Shown here: piece after piece, positions 32,522-45,931 of the stretch
Layout of the letters: every line of letters starts with the position of its first letter
Numbering within the stretch: position 1 is the stretch's first letter
DNA from: Entoloma clypeatum
Taxonomy: Eukaryota > Basidiomycota > Agaricomycetes > Agaricales > Entolomataceae
Length of the DNA stretch: 64,000 nucleotides
Direction of reading: 5' to 3'
Assembly: GCA_963565915.1 (NCBI GenBank)
Contig: OY751487.1
Location: forward strand, 5,436,812-5,500,811
The notes under the pieces: model-generated
What the model was told of the DNA's origin: nothing
What the model saw: only the letters and a program-made list of their open reading frames with translations
Databases searched by the model: none
Program-made: the position numbers and the translations under genes

Positions 32522-33949
32522 TCACAATTTCGGGCGTTCAGAAGGTTGTGGGTGTATCCCATCAAATACCCCACAGAGCGCTTTTGCGAGACCGTCAGGT
32601 TGCTCCTGTACGACCTGTGGTACGAAAGCGCCGGGAAAGTGAGAATTTATGGGCAAGCGACTGAGGGACGCATACCATATGCCCAGCCCGCTCTACCCTC
32701 CTAACAGAAGCCACCGCCCGACCTTGCAAAGCATCGCTCAAGGAGTCTTTTATATGCTCCGGTCTTCATCGCAGAAACATGCCAACATGAGCCGATTGAC
32801 CAACAAAGCGCAAGTCAGAATGGAGACTCACATGATGTCGTCTGTGGCGCCCCAAACGAGATGCACAGGGACAGAGCGGCAGATGGTGGAGAGAATGGTG
32901 GCAGCCTCGAAATGGCCATCGACGTCCGGGTAAGAGACGGCTTCTTGGTGCTTGTCGCATTTGAGCGTGACAGAGCCGTTTGGTTCCTGATGAAGTCCGT
33001 GATCCTATATCTTGTACATCAACAACGTAACGGTTAGTGGGATCGGCGTGATTACTCACCACCAACGACCTCACAACCCGCGGATCCCAGGTATTCCATG
33101 GATACCGCTTCATCAGCCACTTGTAGGCGGTATCGCGGGAGGACCAAGTATCGGTTCTATCAGAGATAGAACTGATGATATAGTTCATCTGCAACATGCG
33201 ATCGTCGAAATCGGCGTTGAAGAGCTCGCGGGTCACGATGGCGGACTCGACGAGGACGATTGCGGCATATGGAATTTGTGAGAGTGGGAAGTCTTTCGTT
33301 GTGAGGGTTCTACGTTGGTTGTCAGCGCTGATGGATGGATGGATGGGTGGATCGGTGACGTACAGCGCCCCGGCACCCGCAGAATGACCTATGGCGACGA
33401 CACGGTGACCGTACATCCTCGGTGAACGCACGAAGGCGGTGAGTGCGGCTGCCCATTCATACACCGCTATGACAGGTCGTTCCTTCAATCAGGATCACGT
33501 CGGGAAGAAATTAACGCACATACGCCTTCTAGACGGTCCTTCAGCAACGGTCTATTCAATACCCCAGCGTCTCCGTGATTCTGCCAGTCAAAGGACCAAG
33601 CTTCGCGGATCTGATGTCTGGGGTCCTTGGATATTTGTAAGTCGAAGATCTTCTGGATGGTCGGCTCCCATTGTTCCTTGTCTGACGCGAAGCTAATAGT
33701 GAATTTCGTTCAGTATAGTGAGTGGCGCGACGTACGCGAACCGATGCAGTGTGTGAGGATCAAAGTCAAGCCTGCTCTGTTATCGCCCGAGTCACCATAT
33801 CTATACCGGTTGGCGGTGACTTTGAGAGTTGACGAACTATCTGTAGACGGGCTGTCAAATGCGACGCTGTGGAGTTGGAGACTCATTAAATTGGATGCCG
33901 TGGGAACGTAGGGAGCATCAAATTTATCATATGTGGCAACCAAGTCCAT
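32522..33949 (-). CDS. alpha/beta hydrolase (Lpx1/TOXD-like)
   Basis: Exons from ATG 33949 to TGA 32522 give a typical alpha/beta-hydrolase. In order: the oxyanion-side strand LTLILTHCIGS, a segment HKEQWEPTIQKIFDL and SFDWQNHGDAGVLN that matches fungal Lpx1-like hydrolases, the nucleophile elbow GHSAGA (Ser nucleophile), a cap with WLMKRYPWNTWD, the strand VPVHLVWGATDDI with the likely catalytic Asp, and near the end RVERAGHMVVQEQPDG with the catalytic His. Substrate is unknown; relatives include peroxisomal lipases and enzymes near secondary-metabolite genes. The C-terminus (PQPSERPKL) is not a classic peroxisomal SKL signal. The ATG chosen (MDLVATYDKF) is the first in frame. Confidence 0.85.
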
Positions 33950-34018
33950 CGTGCTCAGTATGTCGACCAAGTAACGCGTCGTATTTTTATCTTTTTTTCC
34001 ATCTTTCTCTCTTCCACT

Positions 34019-34825
34019 ATGGCACGCACAAACCCAACCACCACGCTCTTTTCTCTCTTTTCTCTCCTCCTCCTGGCCGTCGCAGCTGTGTCGGCGCAGA
34101 ACATTCCCAATCTCCCGTCATGTGCCGGGTCCTGTGTGCAATCGACGGCGGGATGCTCTGCGTTCGTCGCCATTTCCGCTTTTTTGATGTGTTTTTCAGC
34201 TGATTACGTTTTTTCTTCAGGTCTGACCAGGCCTGCCAATGCAAGAGCTCGACGTTCGGCAGCTCGATTCTGGCGTGTTCCATCAAAGTATGCCAAGTTC
34301 AAGACTATACCTCGGCAATCGGAGCTTTAGAATCTTACTGTCCTAATGGTCTGTCTATCGTCTCTGATCGCCCCGCCTCTCCCTCACTTCTGTTTCTCTT
34401 TGTCCAGCTGCTCCTCCTTCGACCAATTCTAGCACCGCCCCATCCGGTACGTCCTCCCCTCTCTCTTTTCTTCCCTGATCTCACGCGTTCCCCACCCAGG
34501 CTCCGGCTCCGGCTCCAACTCCCAATCCCCAAGCACCTCGGCCGCCACCCAAGCGGCCCCCGGGGCCACAACTGCGAAATCCCAACCCTCCACTTTGGCC
34601 GCCCCCGCCGGCTCGACCCCTTTGGTCCCGACACCCTCTCTCCCCGGCGTCACTTCCCCCCCTCTCCTGCCTAGCTCGGCCGTTCAGGCCAGCGGCACCG
34701 TTGTTGCCATGAGCACCTCCTTCGCGCCGCCGGCTACGAACGGCGCTGTGACCAAGTCAGGAGGGACGCAAGGAGGCTTGGCCATCATGACGGTTATGGG
34801 GTTGTTGGCGGTGCTCGTGCTGTGA
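34019..34825 (+). CDS. CFEM-domain surface protein, predicted GPI-anchored
   Basis: The product starts with a signal peptide (LFSLFSLLLLAVAAVSA). A CFEM domain follows with eight cysteines, LPSCAGSCVQSTAGC then, across an intron (about 34162-34219), SDQACQCKSSTFGSSILAC, VCQVQ and ESYC. After two more short introns comes a Ser/Thr/Pro/Ala-rich stalk, and the sequence ends in a hydrophobic tail (LAIMTVMGLLAVLVL) that fits a GPI-anchor signal. CFEM proteins sit in the cell wall or plasma membrane; some bind haem through an Asp in the domain, and the Asp of SASDQAC is in the expected position. ATG 34019 directly precedes the signal peptide. Confidence 0.9.
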
Positions 34826-36739
34826 GACGGTTTCGACGACGTGTCGCTGTGTGGAAGGATGGGAAACAGCTCACGAAACCCATCCCGTGGCATTGCCAAA
34901 AATGGAGCAGGTACTGGTTATCCGCCCGAATCTAGGCTGGCGCCTCGCTTTCTTGCCTGTGTCTGGACACACCGACATCCTCTATATCCTTTGACCAGTC
35001 AGGTCCGTTCATTTTTCCCGTAGGCGTCTTGTGCATAAGTACCTTTCTTCTACACCCTCCCCACCATCATCACCGGATCACTTACAATCCACTAATCTAC
35101 ATACCATCCATCCTATACCCTTTGTTTCATGCGCCACTTCTCGTGACGCGTTTTCAAAGAATTTGATATGTTTCATTTCGTCGTTTGGAATATTTCGTGA
35201 GGCGACATGGTTGACAAGTGCAAGAATCGCTTTCGCCGTTCATCCTCCACACCGACCACACCCTGCCTCTACTCTCGGAAAGACCGAGCGCACTACAGCT
35301 ATGAGGACGTCCAGAAGAACCCACCAACTTTGGTGACTTCACCCTATCGTGGTTTTTCAAATGGGCGAGCGGGAAACGCGCAATTGGCACACCTGCGACT
35401 CGATATAATTATAACACAACGATAAGGTGAAATAATGTCCCTGTGAATAGTGAACTGGTAAATACTGACGCAAAAGGTGTGCGTCGGGGGTGTTACATGG
35501 GTTCGACTCCCAGAGGGAACCGTGATTACTCTGTGGGGAGAATTACTATTTTTTTTACGTTTGCTTGCAGAGACTCTTTGAATCAGGGTTTGGAATTCAG
35601 GGATCTTGGGATAAGAAAACGTAGCAGGTAGGTGGGTTTTTGGAACTTTCCTGGAGACTGACAGCTCGTCGGTACCAAGTTTGAGATATTTTGTCGTGGA
35701 GGAGGCCGAGCGTGAATATCCCAATGTTAACGCGTTGTACACAAGAGGACGACTCGGAACAGACGGCCGAAGTGAAATACCGTTTTCAAACGCTGAAATT
35801 TTCGGTAACGCGCAAACACCGACCTTCCAACGACCCCACTCTCTTCAGCCAGTAAATATTATACCTGTACATATCAAAACAATCGTTCCTGGGATTGACA
35901 GTGAGAGGAGGGAGGATTACCCAGGCGAGGATTTGGACTAAGTAGGTCGAGTGGAACACCGAGCTTGGCCCAGTGGTACGGCCAAAGTATGCATCCATGG
36001 GCTTCGTCAACGAGATCCAAACCATATGGTTTGACTTTGTGCTGGGGGCCGACGTCGCGAAGTTTCTAAGAGACCCACTGGGATGAAATCCAACTTTTAC
36101 GGCTCGAAGGTTCTTGAGACAGTCCTCACAACATACGCTTGAACAGCGCTTGAAATTCGCGTGTAAGTAATTCGCCAGAAAGGTGGGTAGATGGTGGTAG
36201 ATGATTGCTTCGAAAGGTTTCCCACGGACGACTTTCCTTCATGATCACTCACAACGGTGACTAACCTCTAAATCCTCCGACATTTCCTAGTCCGCTTACA
36301 TTTCTCGAATCGGCGTGGATGACGAGGTGTACACGGCCTGTCTGTGAGGTTTGGCGTGGATGGAGGACGAGGGGGACGTTGTACGTGATAACATCATTAC
36401 GAGAAGATCCCGATCCAGTATTCGCTCAAGACTGATTTCGGGGACGGACTGCTCGATTCAGTGAGTCCCGATGACAGCTAATCAGTGGAGATCTTGCGAT
36501 TTTATCCCTCCAGAGGACAAGATACTATAGGTTTTTTGATGGTGACGCATACGGAAGGAAGGTCAGAGCATGTGTCCAAGGTCTGCAATCACGGTATCTC
36601 TTGGAAGAGGAGTTCGTTCGGTCTGGGATCTCGTACACAGTAGTAAGTACACGCAAAAATTTACCAAATTGTTTCAGTCTCGATACGTTGTGAACCAATG
36701 AAAGTAACCCCACTGAACACTAAAGTCCCCCCATTGCGT
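34826..36739. other. intergenic
   Basis: No gene is supported. Short ORFs lack domains. A short frame near 35997-36086 (MGFVNEIQTIWFDFVLGAD) is the only one with a protein-like feel, but it has neither extension nor homologue I can name. It ends 3' of the very large gene on the minus strand. Confidence 0.4.
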
Positions 36740-39700
36740 TTATGCCAAAAGGAAGCCTCGGGGTTTCCTCAAAGATTCAGCTATATTAAGGAACGTCGTC
36801 GCAAGTTGAACCTGCGATAGTGAGAACAGATTAAGCTGTGCGAATAAACGTCTGTGGAACGATATGCTCACGGTATCCAATGCTACAGAGAACGCAGACT
36901 CCACACTAGAAGCGGCTGGGGTAAGAGGGTCTCGTGCGGCATCGTGGTTACGCTGAATATCTCGGGCGATATCTGCCATTCTGCGAAGTGTTGACGAGGA
37001 TCTGTCCAAGCCGAAAGAAATTGTCTGTAAGGAAAGCGGTTTTCTAAGCGTCGAGAGTCAAAGTCAGTCTACTATTCGCAAGGGTTTGAAAAGCTGAATA
37101 TTAGTACCCCAAACGGACAGCGGCAAGCGCAACCTCTTGAACGACCTGATCATTCACCTGACACTCTCCATCCGATAAAAATACAAGTACAGGGGTCCTT
37201 ATTTCAATGTGAGCTGGGGGATCGTTGATGATTTGACATTTGTCGTACCTTTCCGTACTCCAGGACTCCGTCATGGCAGTTTGTGCCGACTGCAGAGCAG
37301 CCCCATAATTTGTACCCCCGGTGCTTCCAAAACGAAGGGCAACGTTCAGAAGTTCTTCCGGTGTACTAGTGAAGTCGTTTCGGAGAGCAATTGTGGCAGA
37401 ACTTTCAAAAAGGATGATAGAGTAGGCATCTCTGCGGGCTGCTCCTGTACCAATGGCACCCTGGCGAGTCAACCAGAAGGAGTAAAGGGCGGAATAAACC
37501 GCTCCAAGCCTGTCGTTGCATGTCTGCGAGATTCGAGCAGAAACCGGGGTATTTGGGAGTGGTCGCCGATCCGATGACGACATTGAGCCGGATCTATTCA
37601 CAATATTGAAACGAAAACGGTGTGGCAAGACAGAACAACGTTTACCTATCAATCACAAATATGCTGTTTGGCGTTGAAGTCAGCGCGCCGAGCGTCGAGT
37701 CCACAGAATGTGAAACGTACACGTGGAATGCTTGTTGCATGACAGCGGGGTTTCGGCAGGTGAACGCATGTCCGTCACTAGAGATATATCCTCCAGCGGG
37801 TGGGATTGCATTCGCAAGTGGGATATCGTGGAATATGGGCAAAGTACAATGAGATGGCTGCGCCGGAGCGCCAGCAGTGCCCTCATGTTCCTGGCCTGTT
37901 CGGACAATATTTGAGTACAGTGTAAGATGCAGTGCATAACGAATTAACCTGGACACATAGCATCACTACAGAACCGAGTTAAGACGACTTCTTCCGGAAA
38001 AAACGTGGACGCACCATTTGGCAAACTCTCCCTGTTGTTCCCTGGAGTACGGATCTATACGTACCAAATTCAGACAAGTGGATTTCGAAAAGCGTTCAAT
38101 CAGACCTTTAAAACCTGCAAGATATCACCATTCGGATTAGTAACTGACAACACCCAAAAAGTTGATGACGTTACCTAGTCGTCGCCAATTCAAATTGTGG
38201 GTGATCCAATCCTTGGGCCTGTTTGGATTCGGGGAGAGTCGCGTCATGATATGTTGCCCTTCATTGGACAGATTGCAACTCCCGCCATCGCGGGTACGGC
38301 AATAATCAATATGAACATGTCTTCCCAATTGCTGACAGACGAGATTGCACATCATTGGTGCACCGTCGTCATTGGCAGAAAAACGTCTTCCATCCAACTC
38401 TAGAGCAGCCCCATCCGCACCATCGACAGCCCAACGGGTTGAAGCCATAGACCCGTGATTCGTCTCGTGTTCCTGTTGCGTGTGCCCTTTTGAAAAATGA
38501 TTATTAGACTGTGTTAGATTATGAAGATGAACGCAGGTTACCTAGAGGTAAAGTGCAAAAGTAACCACAGTTCACGCATCTTTGTTTATTTGGATCTCAA
38601 CACGAATGATTTGGATTACCAGGTCAATGACGAACCTTTCTTGGCAATAATGAAAGGGTTTGCTATCCAGGGTATGAACGTGGTCACCCATGTGGTCTAT
38701 TTCCCCCCTTTTGATAGAGATAGCACACTGTAATCGTTTGCTAACTGTTGAGCTAGCGTGAGAAGGGCCCTTTGTCCGTTTAAAGACTTTCTCACCTTGA
38801 GTGTACTTTGAGCGCACGACTCGGTTGAGAAGTGCTACTAATCATGAACCGTTTAAGTCATACCTTGGTATACTGGAAAACTTCGTGACGTCCTGTAAAA
38901 GTAGCCTCGATCGACTGTGGGGCAGTTTGAATCTCGCATATACCACGCGCGGAGCATAACTTTGGGCACGAATGCTCCTGACTGAGATAAAGAATACTTA
39001 TCAAAGACGTCACTCCAGTTCTGTCGAGACTCACCCGCAGAGATGCAATTGGCCTGCGTCCAAGCCATGGAAGTGGTCAGGATTTGAACAAAGGCGATTA
39101 CAAAGTTGACATTGCATCGGACAACTCCGGTTTTCGCAAGCATGAGTGGTGTGTTGTTCGTGACTGAAAGGGCGGGTTTTCAGGTACCACATCCCGCTGA
39201 GAGAATATACGTACGTTGGAGTTTTGCAGGTACCGGGGCAGGCCCATTTCTTTCCGTTGACGATCAAAGTCAAACTGCACCGCTAGACGAACATCAAAAT
39301 GTAAGCTCAGGTAGCCGTAATTTGAATTCGCTCACTTCTCCACACATATGTACAGGAGCTGAACACATATGACCGTCTACGTTCATATGGTCAACCATCT
39401 GAGAATGTATATGTCAATATGAATCCTCATAATGATTGTCACCGACCGCCCAGCCTCACCTTCGTACAGTACAACAAACATCCTTCCTTATCATCAAGCA
39501 CGCAAGGCTCTCCGCACAGATGGGAGTCGACCTTGCATCTGGGACTGAGTCAACACAACGACACCAGGAGGGAGAGAAAGACTACTAACATATGCTTCCC
39601 GGAATGACCGGCTCTAGAAACGGAATCAATGTCAACATAATCACTTACGAAAACTGATAGCTTACGGGTAAGCGCAACCCTTTTCCTCCATTTCATGTTC

Positions 39701-42700
39701 ATCCACATAGTCGCAGAGGTGAAGGCAGCGGTGCGGAGTCGTGCAGTCGTGATCCTCATCCGCATCGTGGGACCGACTTTTGAGGCAGAGGAGATTACAA
39801 TGATGACATTTCATCTTGCAGAGTTCTACGTTGCTTCGCAGAGCCGTTATGTTCACTTCATACGTCCTTTGGAGATCCATCGTATTCGCATTTTGTACTT
39901 TAAAGCGGGACATGTTTGAGGTAAGCCAATCCTGGACGTGAACGATTCTCCTCTCGACAAGGTGGTTGAGGTAAGTTGCGAGATCTGCAACCCATAAAGC
40001 GTCCGCGACTGCTTGACGAGGATGCTCTGCTTCCCAGACACTACGCAAATCAGAGAGAATTTGCGCGTGAGCCCCGGGGTCTGGGGTACGGCCAGGTAGA
40101 TAAAATTGAACGCGATTGTCTCCGCTGGGAATTAGTTCGTACGTATCGAGGTTCTGCGTAATGGATTTGTGAAAGGACCCAAGGACTAAGAATGACACAA
40201 GTACCTTCAAAGGTTCTTCTGGATCGATTTCTCCGAGCCCGAACTTGAGAGCATTTGAAAGAAGGGAGAGCAATTGCTGAGCGCGATGCGTGGCAAGATT
40301 GTCTATAAAATATTGCGCATCTGACCATCATAGAGTTTATTAAACGACCTACTGTCAAGTGCTCCCCAGTCGTTCGCCTATACAAGTGGAATGTATAGTC
40401 ATTCATGTGAATGATATAGAAGAAATCACCTTTAGCTTGGCCATCAACGTCTTCATTTTGTGAAGGAACTCTCCCGCCGCTGGATGCGTGATGGGTTGAT
40501 TGTCCAAATCTTGTTTCAGTCGCACAAAAAGACGATAGAATTGACGCGAGTAGATAACGGGCCATGGGATGATATTGACGTGGCCTCTGTGGAGACGGGT
40601 TATAAAGTTGGCGTCTTGTTCTTCGCGTACAATTTGTAGAAATTTCGAACGAAACCTGAAGATATTATTTAGATGATAACATAGAGACTTTTCAATCCTC
40701 ACTCTCGGACGATCCCGTCCTTGTCTGACTCTACAACATCCTAAGTAGGAGCTCAGTCACAGAGATTTGGTTCGGAAGACAAGTTCCGCACCTTGATAAT
40801 GATTGCCAACGTGGATTGGAAAAGGGATGGATTCGCAGCTGGATCTAGCACGGTCGCTGAGGACCGGAAGCTTTGAAAGAGGTCTAGAATTCAGGTGACA
40901 ACTAAGTATGATGTTGTTGTACGCGTAGATGCGTACCAGTTATATCCCGTGACAATGCAAAATTATTGCGGAAGAGAACCTTTGATTGGTGAGTCAGATA
41001 AAGATCAAGAGGAAAAAGAAGGCTCAATCGCACGAGATTGGATAACGCTGTGTTGAAGAGAACGAGAAGCGTATCCTCCTGAGCGGTCCTCTCGATACTG
41101 TGCACACCTGTCAGGGAAAGATGAGTCGACGCGGGCGAGAGGAAAAGATGACATTCCCAACCTTCAAAATCAAGGGCAACAATGAGAGCATCGTCGGTCG
41201 GCGTAACAGCCATCCATACTCCCTCTACCAAGATTCGGTCAAGTAGGTGTCAAACCGAGGAGATAGATATGTTTACCAGTAGTTCTCATAGCGCTCCCAG
41301 CAAATGAAGTGTCGACCATGTGGTTTAGCGCATAACTCTTGCCCACGGATTGCTCCCCTTAAGTCAGAATCAGCCTAGAAAGGGTATTGGCCAGAGAGAC
41401 GAGCTCACCCATGGAGGAGATCACCTTGACCGGCTTTGAAAAAGCAGTCAGATACATAAGAATTGAACGCATCAAGAACGAGATTTGCCTTGCTTGACTG
41501 ATACGATTGGAATAAAGATTCGTACCAACCGAACGACAACATATTGACGATGTGGCCTACTTCCGCCCCTAAAAGGTCTTGCTCAACTTTGGCTGAAAAC
41601 AGACCATCCTTGAGGGGGATGAACCGATTGTCCCTCGCGACTGCGATCTGGATCGGTATCAAGCATAAGATATCCACGAGCCATTCGCCGGCCAGAAAGC
41701 GAGAAGTCTTGTCGCTGAGCGATATCAGACCAGACGCCATCAGTTCGTCGAACTTCATGGCTGAAACTTGGATGTTCCAAAGCTCATAATCTGTCGGCTT
41801 CTGTGTCTGCTGTTCGAACAATTGAATCGTTTTGGAGAAATAGCCAGGGATCGCGTGATGACTATGATCGGTAATGAACGTCAAAGTCTTTTTCTGCCTG
41901 GTACTAGACTTCAAGGTTTTCCTGCGAACGGCCGCAACGACGGGAAATCGTGTCCAGACTTCCGAGTGACAGTCGATGAGGGAGTTGTGGGCGCTCTCAT
42001 TGTTTTCGGTGGCCTGAGACCGAGCGGACTTTTGCGTGAACGTGAACTGGGTGTTTCTTGTCGTGATGTTCAACACGATGGAGCGACAGCTCCTGTCGTA
42101 TGGGTCGAGCACAAGTAAATGCACGTTTTTTCTGGTGACAAACGACGACAATGCGAGACTTTGAGCGTTCGGCATAATGGACAGGTCGAGGGGGATACCG
42201 TCACTGGTACCAAACGTCGACCAGTGGAACGCGCGCAGGACGGGACCGTCTTTCTCAGGCATCAAAGCTAGGAAACAGGAACCGTCGGGAGAGGAATACA
42301 CAGAGGAAGGGACTTGTTTCAGCATCAAAGTTGATGGCCTTCATCAAACAATCAGTGACTAGAAGCAATGAATAGCGAATTGACAAACCTAATCTGCAAA
42401 GTCGTGAAGGAATAAATCCGGGCTTGACGATTTGAATCAATCAAAAGCAATTCTTCAGCACCGCAAATGAACAGGGCATGGCGAATGGTTGCTGTAGGAT
42501 CGGGATACCAATCTACCAGGTTGACAGAACTTCCAAAGGCCTTCACCGACGAAAATTGAGGATCAATATTGAACACGTGAAGATGAGGCTACAAGTCCAA
42601 ACGTGAGCATCAATGTGTTTGAAAATGGGCGTTAATACCTTGGTGGTGGAGCAGATAACCAGGACTCGCTTTTGCTCGTTGAAGGCAACTAAGAAGTCCG

Positions 42701-45700
42701 AGCCTATCCTTGCTTTCTTGAGGCTTCTCTTGTTAATGCCCCGCTCGATTGCCCCGCGAATCCCAATCAAGCTTTCAAGGTAAATCGCAAACATGTCGTT
42801 CCCGTGGTCAACGATCATCAGTACTTTATCGCTTTCAAGGACTCGGATATAACTGTTCAACATACCCTGTCAATAATCAAGACTTGAAGATGCCTAGGAT
42901 CGTCATACCTGATTCTGGCGTTAACAGGCAACGTAAACGTATGACTGAGTCGCTCCTCAATCTTTGGAGAAGGAACAAATGTCGAGTCAAATTCCGACTC
43001 GTCCCTCTGGTTCGAGTCCAAGTGCAATTTATGGATACCGTATTTCAGCAGAGGATCTTGCTGAGATTGCACTCGACCATGGACTTCATATGAGCCTGAA
43101 ATAGAACGTCAAGTCAAGGCTATCAAGATATAGAGCATTTTCTGACCCTTACGATAATGACCCAGCGTCGACATTTTGAAATCGTCGATGATGGTGGTGA
43201 AGCTATGAAAGTTCAGTCAATCAAGCACGACGATGCTGTTATAGACACGCACCTCGATTGAACTGCCTCAGAGGCCTTCTTCATTCGTTCCACGACTTCG
43301 CTTCGCACAGCAGCAAGTTCCGCTTCCTCTTCATTGCGCCCCTCCGCCTGCCATTGCTCCTCCCGCTCTCGCTCTCGTATCGAAATGACTTGGTCCTTTA
43401 TAACTGCCGCTTTTGTCCTGATAAACCCACGTAGATAGTCTTGGCTTGCTTGACTCGCCGCCCGTATAGCCACATCAAAGAGCGGCACGCGACCAACAAA
43501 GTCTCGAGAATAAAACTTCGTAACTGACAACCTCTGATCCTCCGCCTCTGCGTTTCGAAAGATCTGATAGAGTAGGGGGTCGTGGTCGGATACGGGCGGG
43601 GGGGAAGAAGAGCGACGCAAGATAGTGGAAAAGAGTTTAGTAAGCAACCATGGCTCTTGAGGTTTTGGTGCCTCGTCCTTTTCCCATAGAACCTCTTCCA
43701 GACGCTCTTTGAGCTGCGCCCGCTTCGTCTTGCTGGGTCCAAGTATAATGTCTCTCGCGATATCTTTCTGACCCGGCAGCAGCTGGTTGGAAGAAAAGAT
43801 GGCCTCGACAAGAAGGAAGCGATACTTCAAAGCTGTAAAATCGTAAGGCAACTTGAAGTTTTTGACTATATGCTCGAAATAAGATCTGAAGGGAGGGTTA
43901 TTCTGAAGAAACCTCGTGTAGTATTCTAAAAACAATGGTCAAGATCCAGGCAAGCATTGTAAATGAAGACTTACGGAGAGCACTGTCATACTCGTTTGAC
44001 GAGTATATCCCACAATCTTCACAGGTGAAGACACTAGAATGAGAATCGATTTAGGTTCCACCTTGTTTCCACCACAAAAATTGAAATATATCACACGGGA
44101 ATGTCTTGACGATCCAACTGGCCAAAACACAGCGCATGATAGATTCCGTCCGGCTAGCCTCGGTAGGGCGGTCCCCTACCATCTTTTCTTTTGTCTTCTT
44201 AATCGCTTCCGTTTTTCTGGCTGATGCAGCATTCCTCTTATTGATCCATATATCGTAAATTTCCGGGAAGCGCTCCTGTAATCCATCCTGGAACAACAAA
44301 GTCATGGCATCAAAGCCAAGGCGTTCGCTCAAGACGATACTTCCTGTGCGACTAGCAAGCATGATTCCGTGAAACAACAAACAAAAAACGCTACTGACAG
44401 CATGTTTTTCAACTGAACCTTATTGGCCACTGTCTCGAACAATGGGTTTTCCACCGACTGCGTGGGCAGGAATTCGGTGGTTAAGAACGCGGAAACCGTT
44501 TCTCCGACAATCCACTTTGGAGTAAACAACTCGGGCTCGAAGGAGTCACCTTGAGGTGGCCGCCTTAAACCGAAAAGGGGTGATACGATCTGGAACGATC
44601 GTCTTTTAGAAGGGAGAATGAGGTAGCGCGAAGAAATGACCTGGATTCCCGGTTGCACCGTTACTCCTTCCTCCTGTTCGTTAGTTTTGGCCACCTCAAA
44701 CCTGACCAATCTACCGTCTTCATCGTCATCCTGATCCATGTCATCATGACCCTGGTCATCGCTGTCCATCGCTATACCGTTCAAATGTTCAGGCGAGACA
44801 AACGCGATAACTTGATCCGTGATCTTGGTGAGGTATCTGGAAGGAGGAAAGGTTTAGCATCTGTCCGCATTACATCTACGCGACGCGCACCGCATGAAAG
44901 TAATCCGATTGCGCTTCACAGACTCGTCGGCGTTATCGTTCCAAGTCGTCGGTTCGGGCCAATAGATGATATAAACGAGTTCCTGATCAGGCGGGTTTAC
45001 GATATACAAGCCAGAAGGCAGAGAAGGATCAGAGGCCTTGTCTCTTGAATTAAGTAACTTTTTCGCACTGTAACGACGTGAGATGACAGTCCACACAGGA
45101 AAGAAGAGAAACCAACACGATCTCATCGAAAACACCCAAGGATTTCAAAAACGTCACCAACATCTCCATGCTCCCATAAACGCCAACAGGCTTGACGTCC
45201 AACCTGTCCAGCACCTTGAACCTGATATCTGTCAACGACACATATGCGCCGGGGCAAATATTGTTGACGAATTTCGCCAACGATTCTTGGGCGATAATCA
45301 CTTTGTCGACTGCATACCATCCTCGCGCATGAGTAGGAGGGCATGGTAACAGGATGAAGGGCACATACCGAGGCCGCCGCTCCCTTGTTCGCTGACGAGA
45401 TCGAGGAAGCGGTACATGGTGGGGATGTCCTTGGCCAGGTCTGTCTCGACAACGGGAAGAGGTGTACGAGCAGTGTGCATACTGGAAGCCATGTCGGGGT
45501 GGTGCTCTGAGACATGACCTTCGCTCGCCACGCTAGTAGTCGCGCCAGGGTCGGGAACTGAGAAAGACGTCGACGCTAATTGTCCATCTGGCGCCTAAAT
45601 CTCGGTGTGTAAGCCCATCAACACCATTATCATTGACTACAAACGCACCATTGACCCATTTCCCCCTCCGTCTGGCGTAATAATCATAAGCTCATCTGCA

Positions 45701-45801
45701 AAAGCTGAGATTAGCATTGAAATATTGAAATCCCGATCCGTGATCGGCGTACCGTTGCTGTTTGAAAACGTGTTGGGAGGTACAAACGATCTTGCGTCCA
45801 T
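36740..45801 (-). CDS. very large GTPase / zinc-cluster / VWA-domain protein
   Basis: One gene of about 9 kb with many short introns. The start exon (MDARSFVPPNTFSN, ATG 45801) joins in frame across an intron to APDGQLAST. The N-terminal half holds unrecognised helical regions and a stretch of beta-propeller-like repeats (about 42860-41900). Near 41358-41335 is a P-loop GEQSVGKS, followed by TTEGVWM-type switch and LDFEG (DxxG), a G domain like those of very large GTPases, with IERTAQEDTLLVLFNTALSN after it. Further on are Cys/His clusters (KCHHCNLLC, HRCLHLCD, HLCGEPCVLDDKEGC). The C-terminal part has a VWA domain with a complete metal site: DRSGSMSS, GGTNYGAAL and FLSDGE. The last exon ends at TAA 36740. 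Function is unknown; the make-up suggests a large scaffold GTPase. The gene could in principle be two adjacent genes. Confidence 0.7.
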
Positions 45802-45931
45802 ACCGTGATCTGTACAGTGGTGGTGGTTTGGAAGCAAGAGTGGGAGAAACGTGGTCTTAGACTTCTCATGGTGAGTGAAGGTCACCCCGTCACAATACCG
45901 TTACACTGATCCACCTCTGTCCCCCAACACC

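Noticed and set aside
35437..35523. tRNA-like signals (A-box TAGTGAACTGG, B-box GGTTCGACTCC)
   Set aside because: The acceptor arms pair over only about five bases, and the anticodon stem GACGC/GCGTC encloses a nine-base loop. No full cloverleaf forms, so at best it is a tRNA relic.
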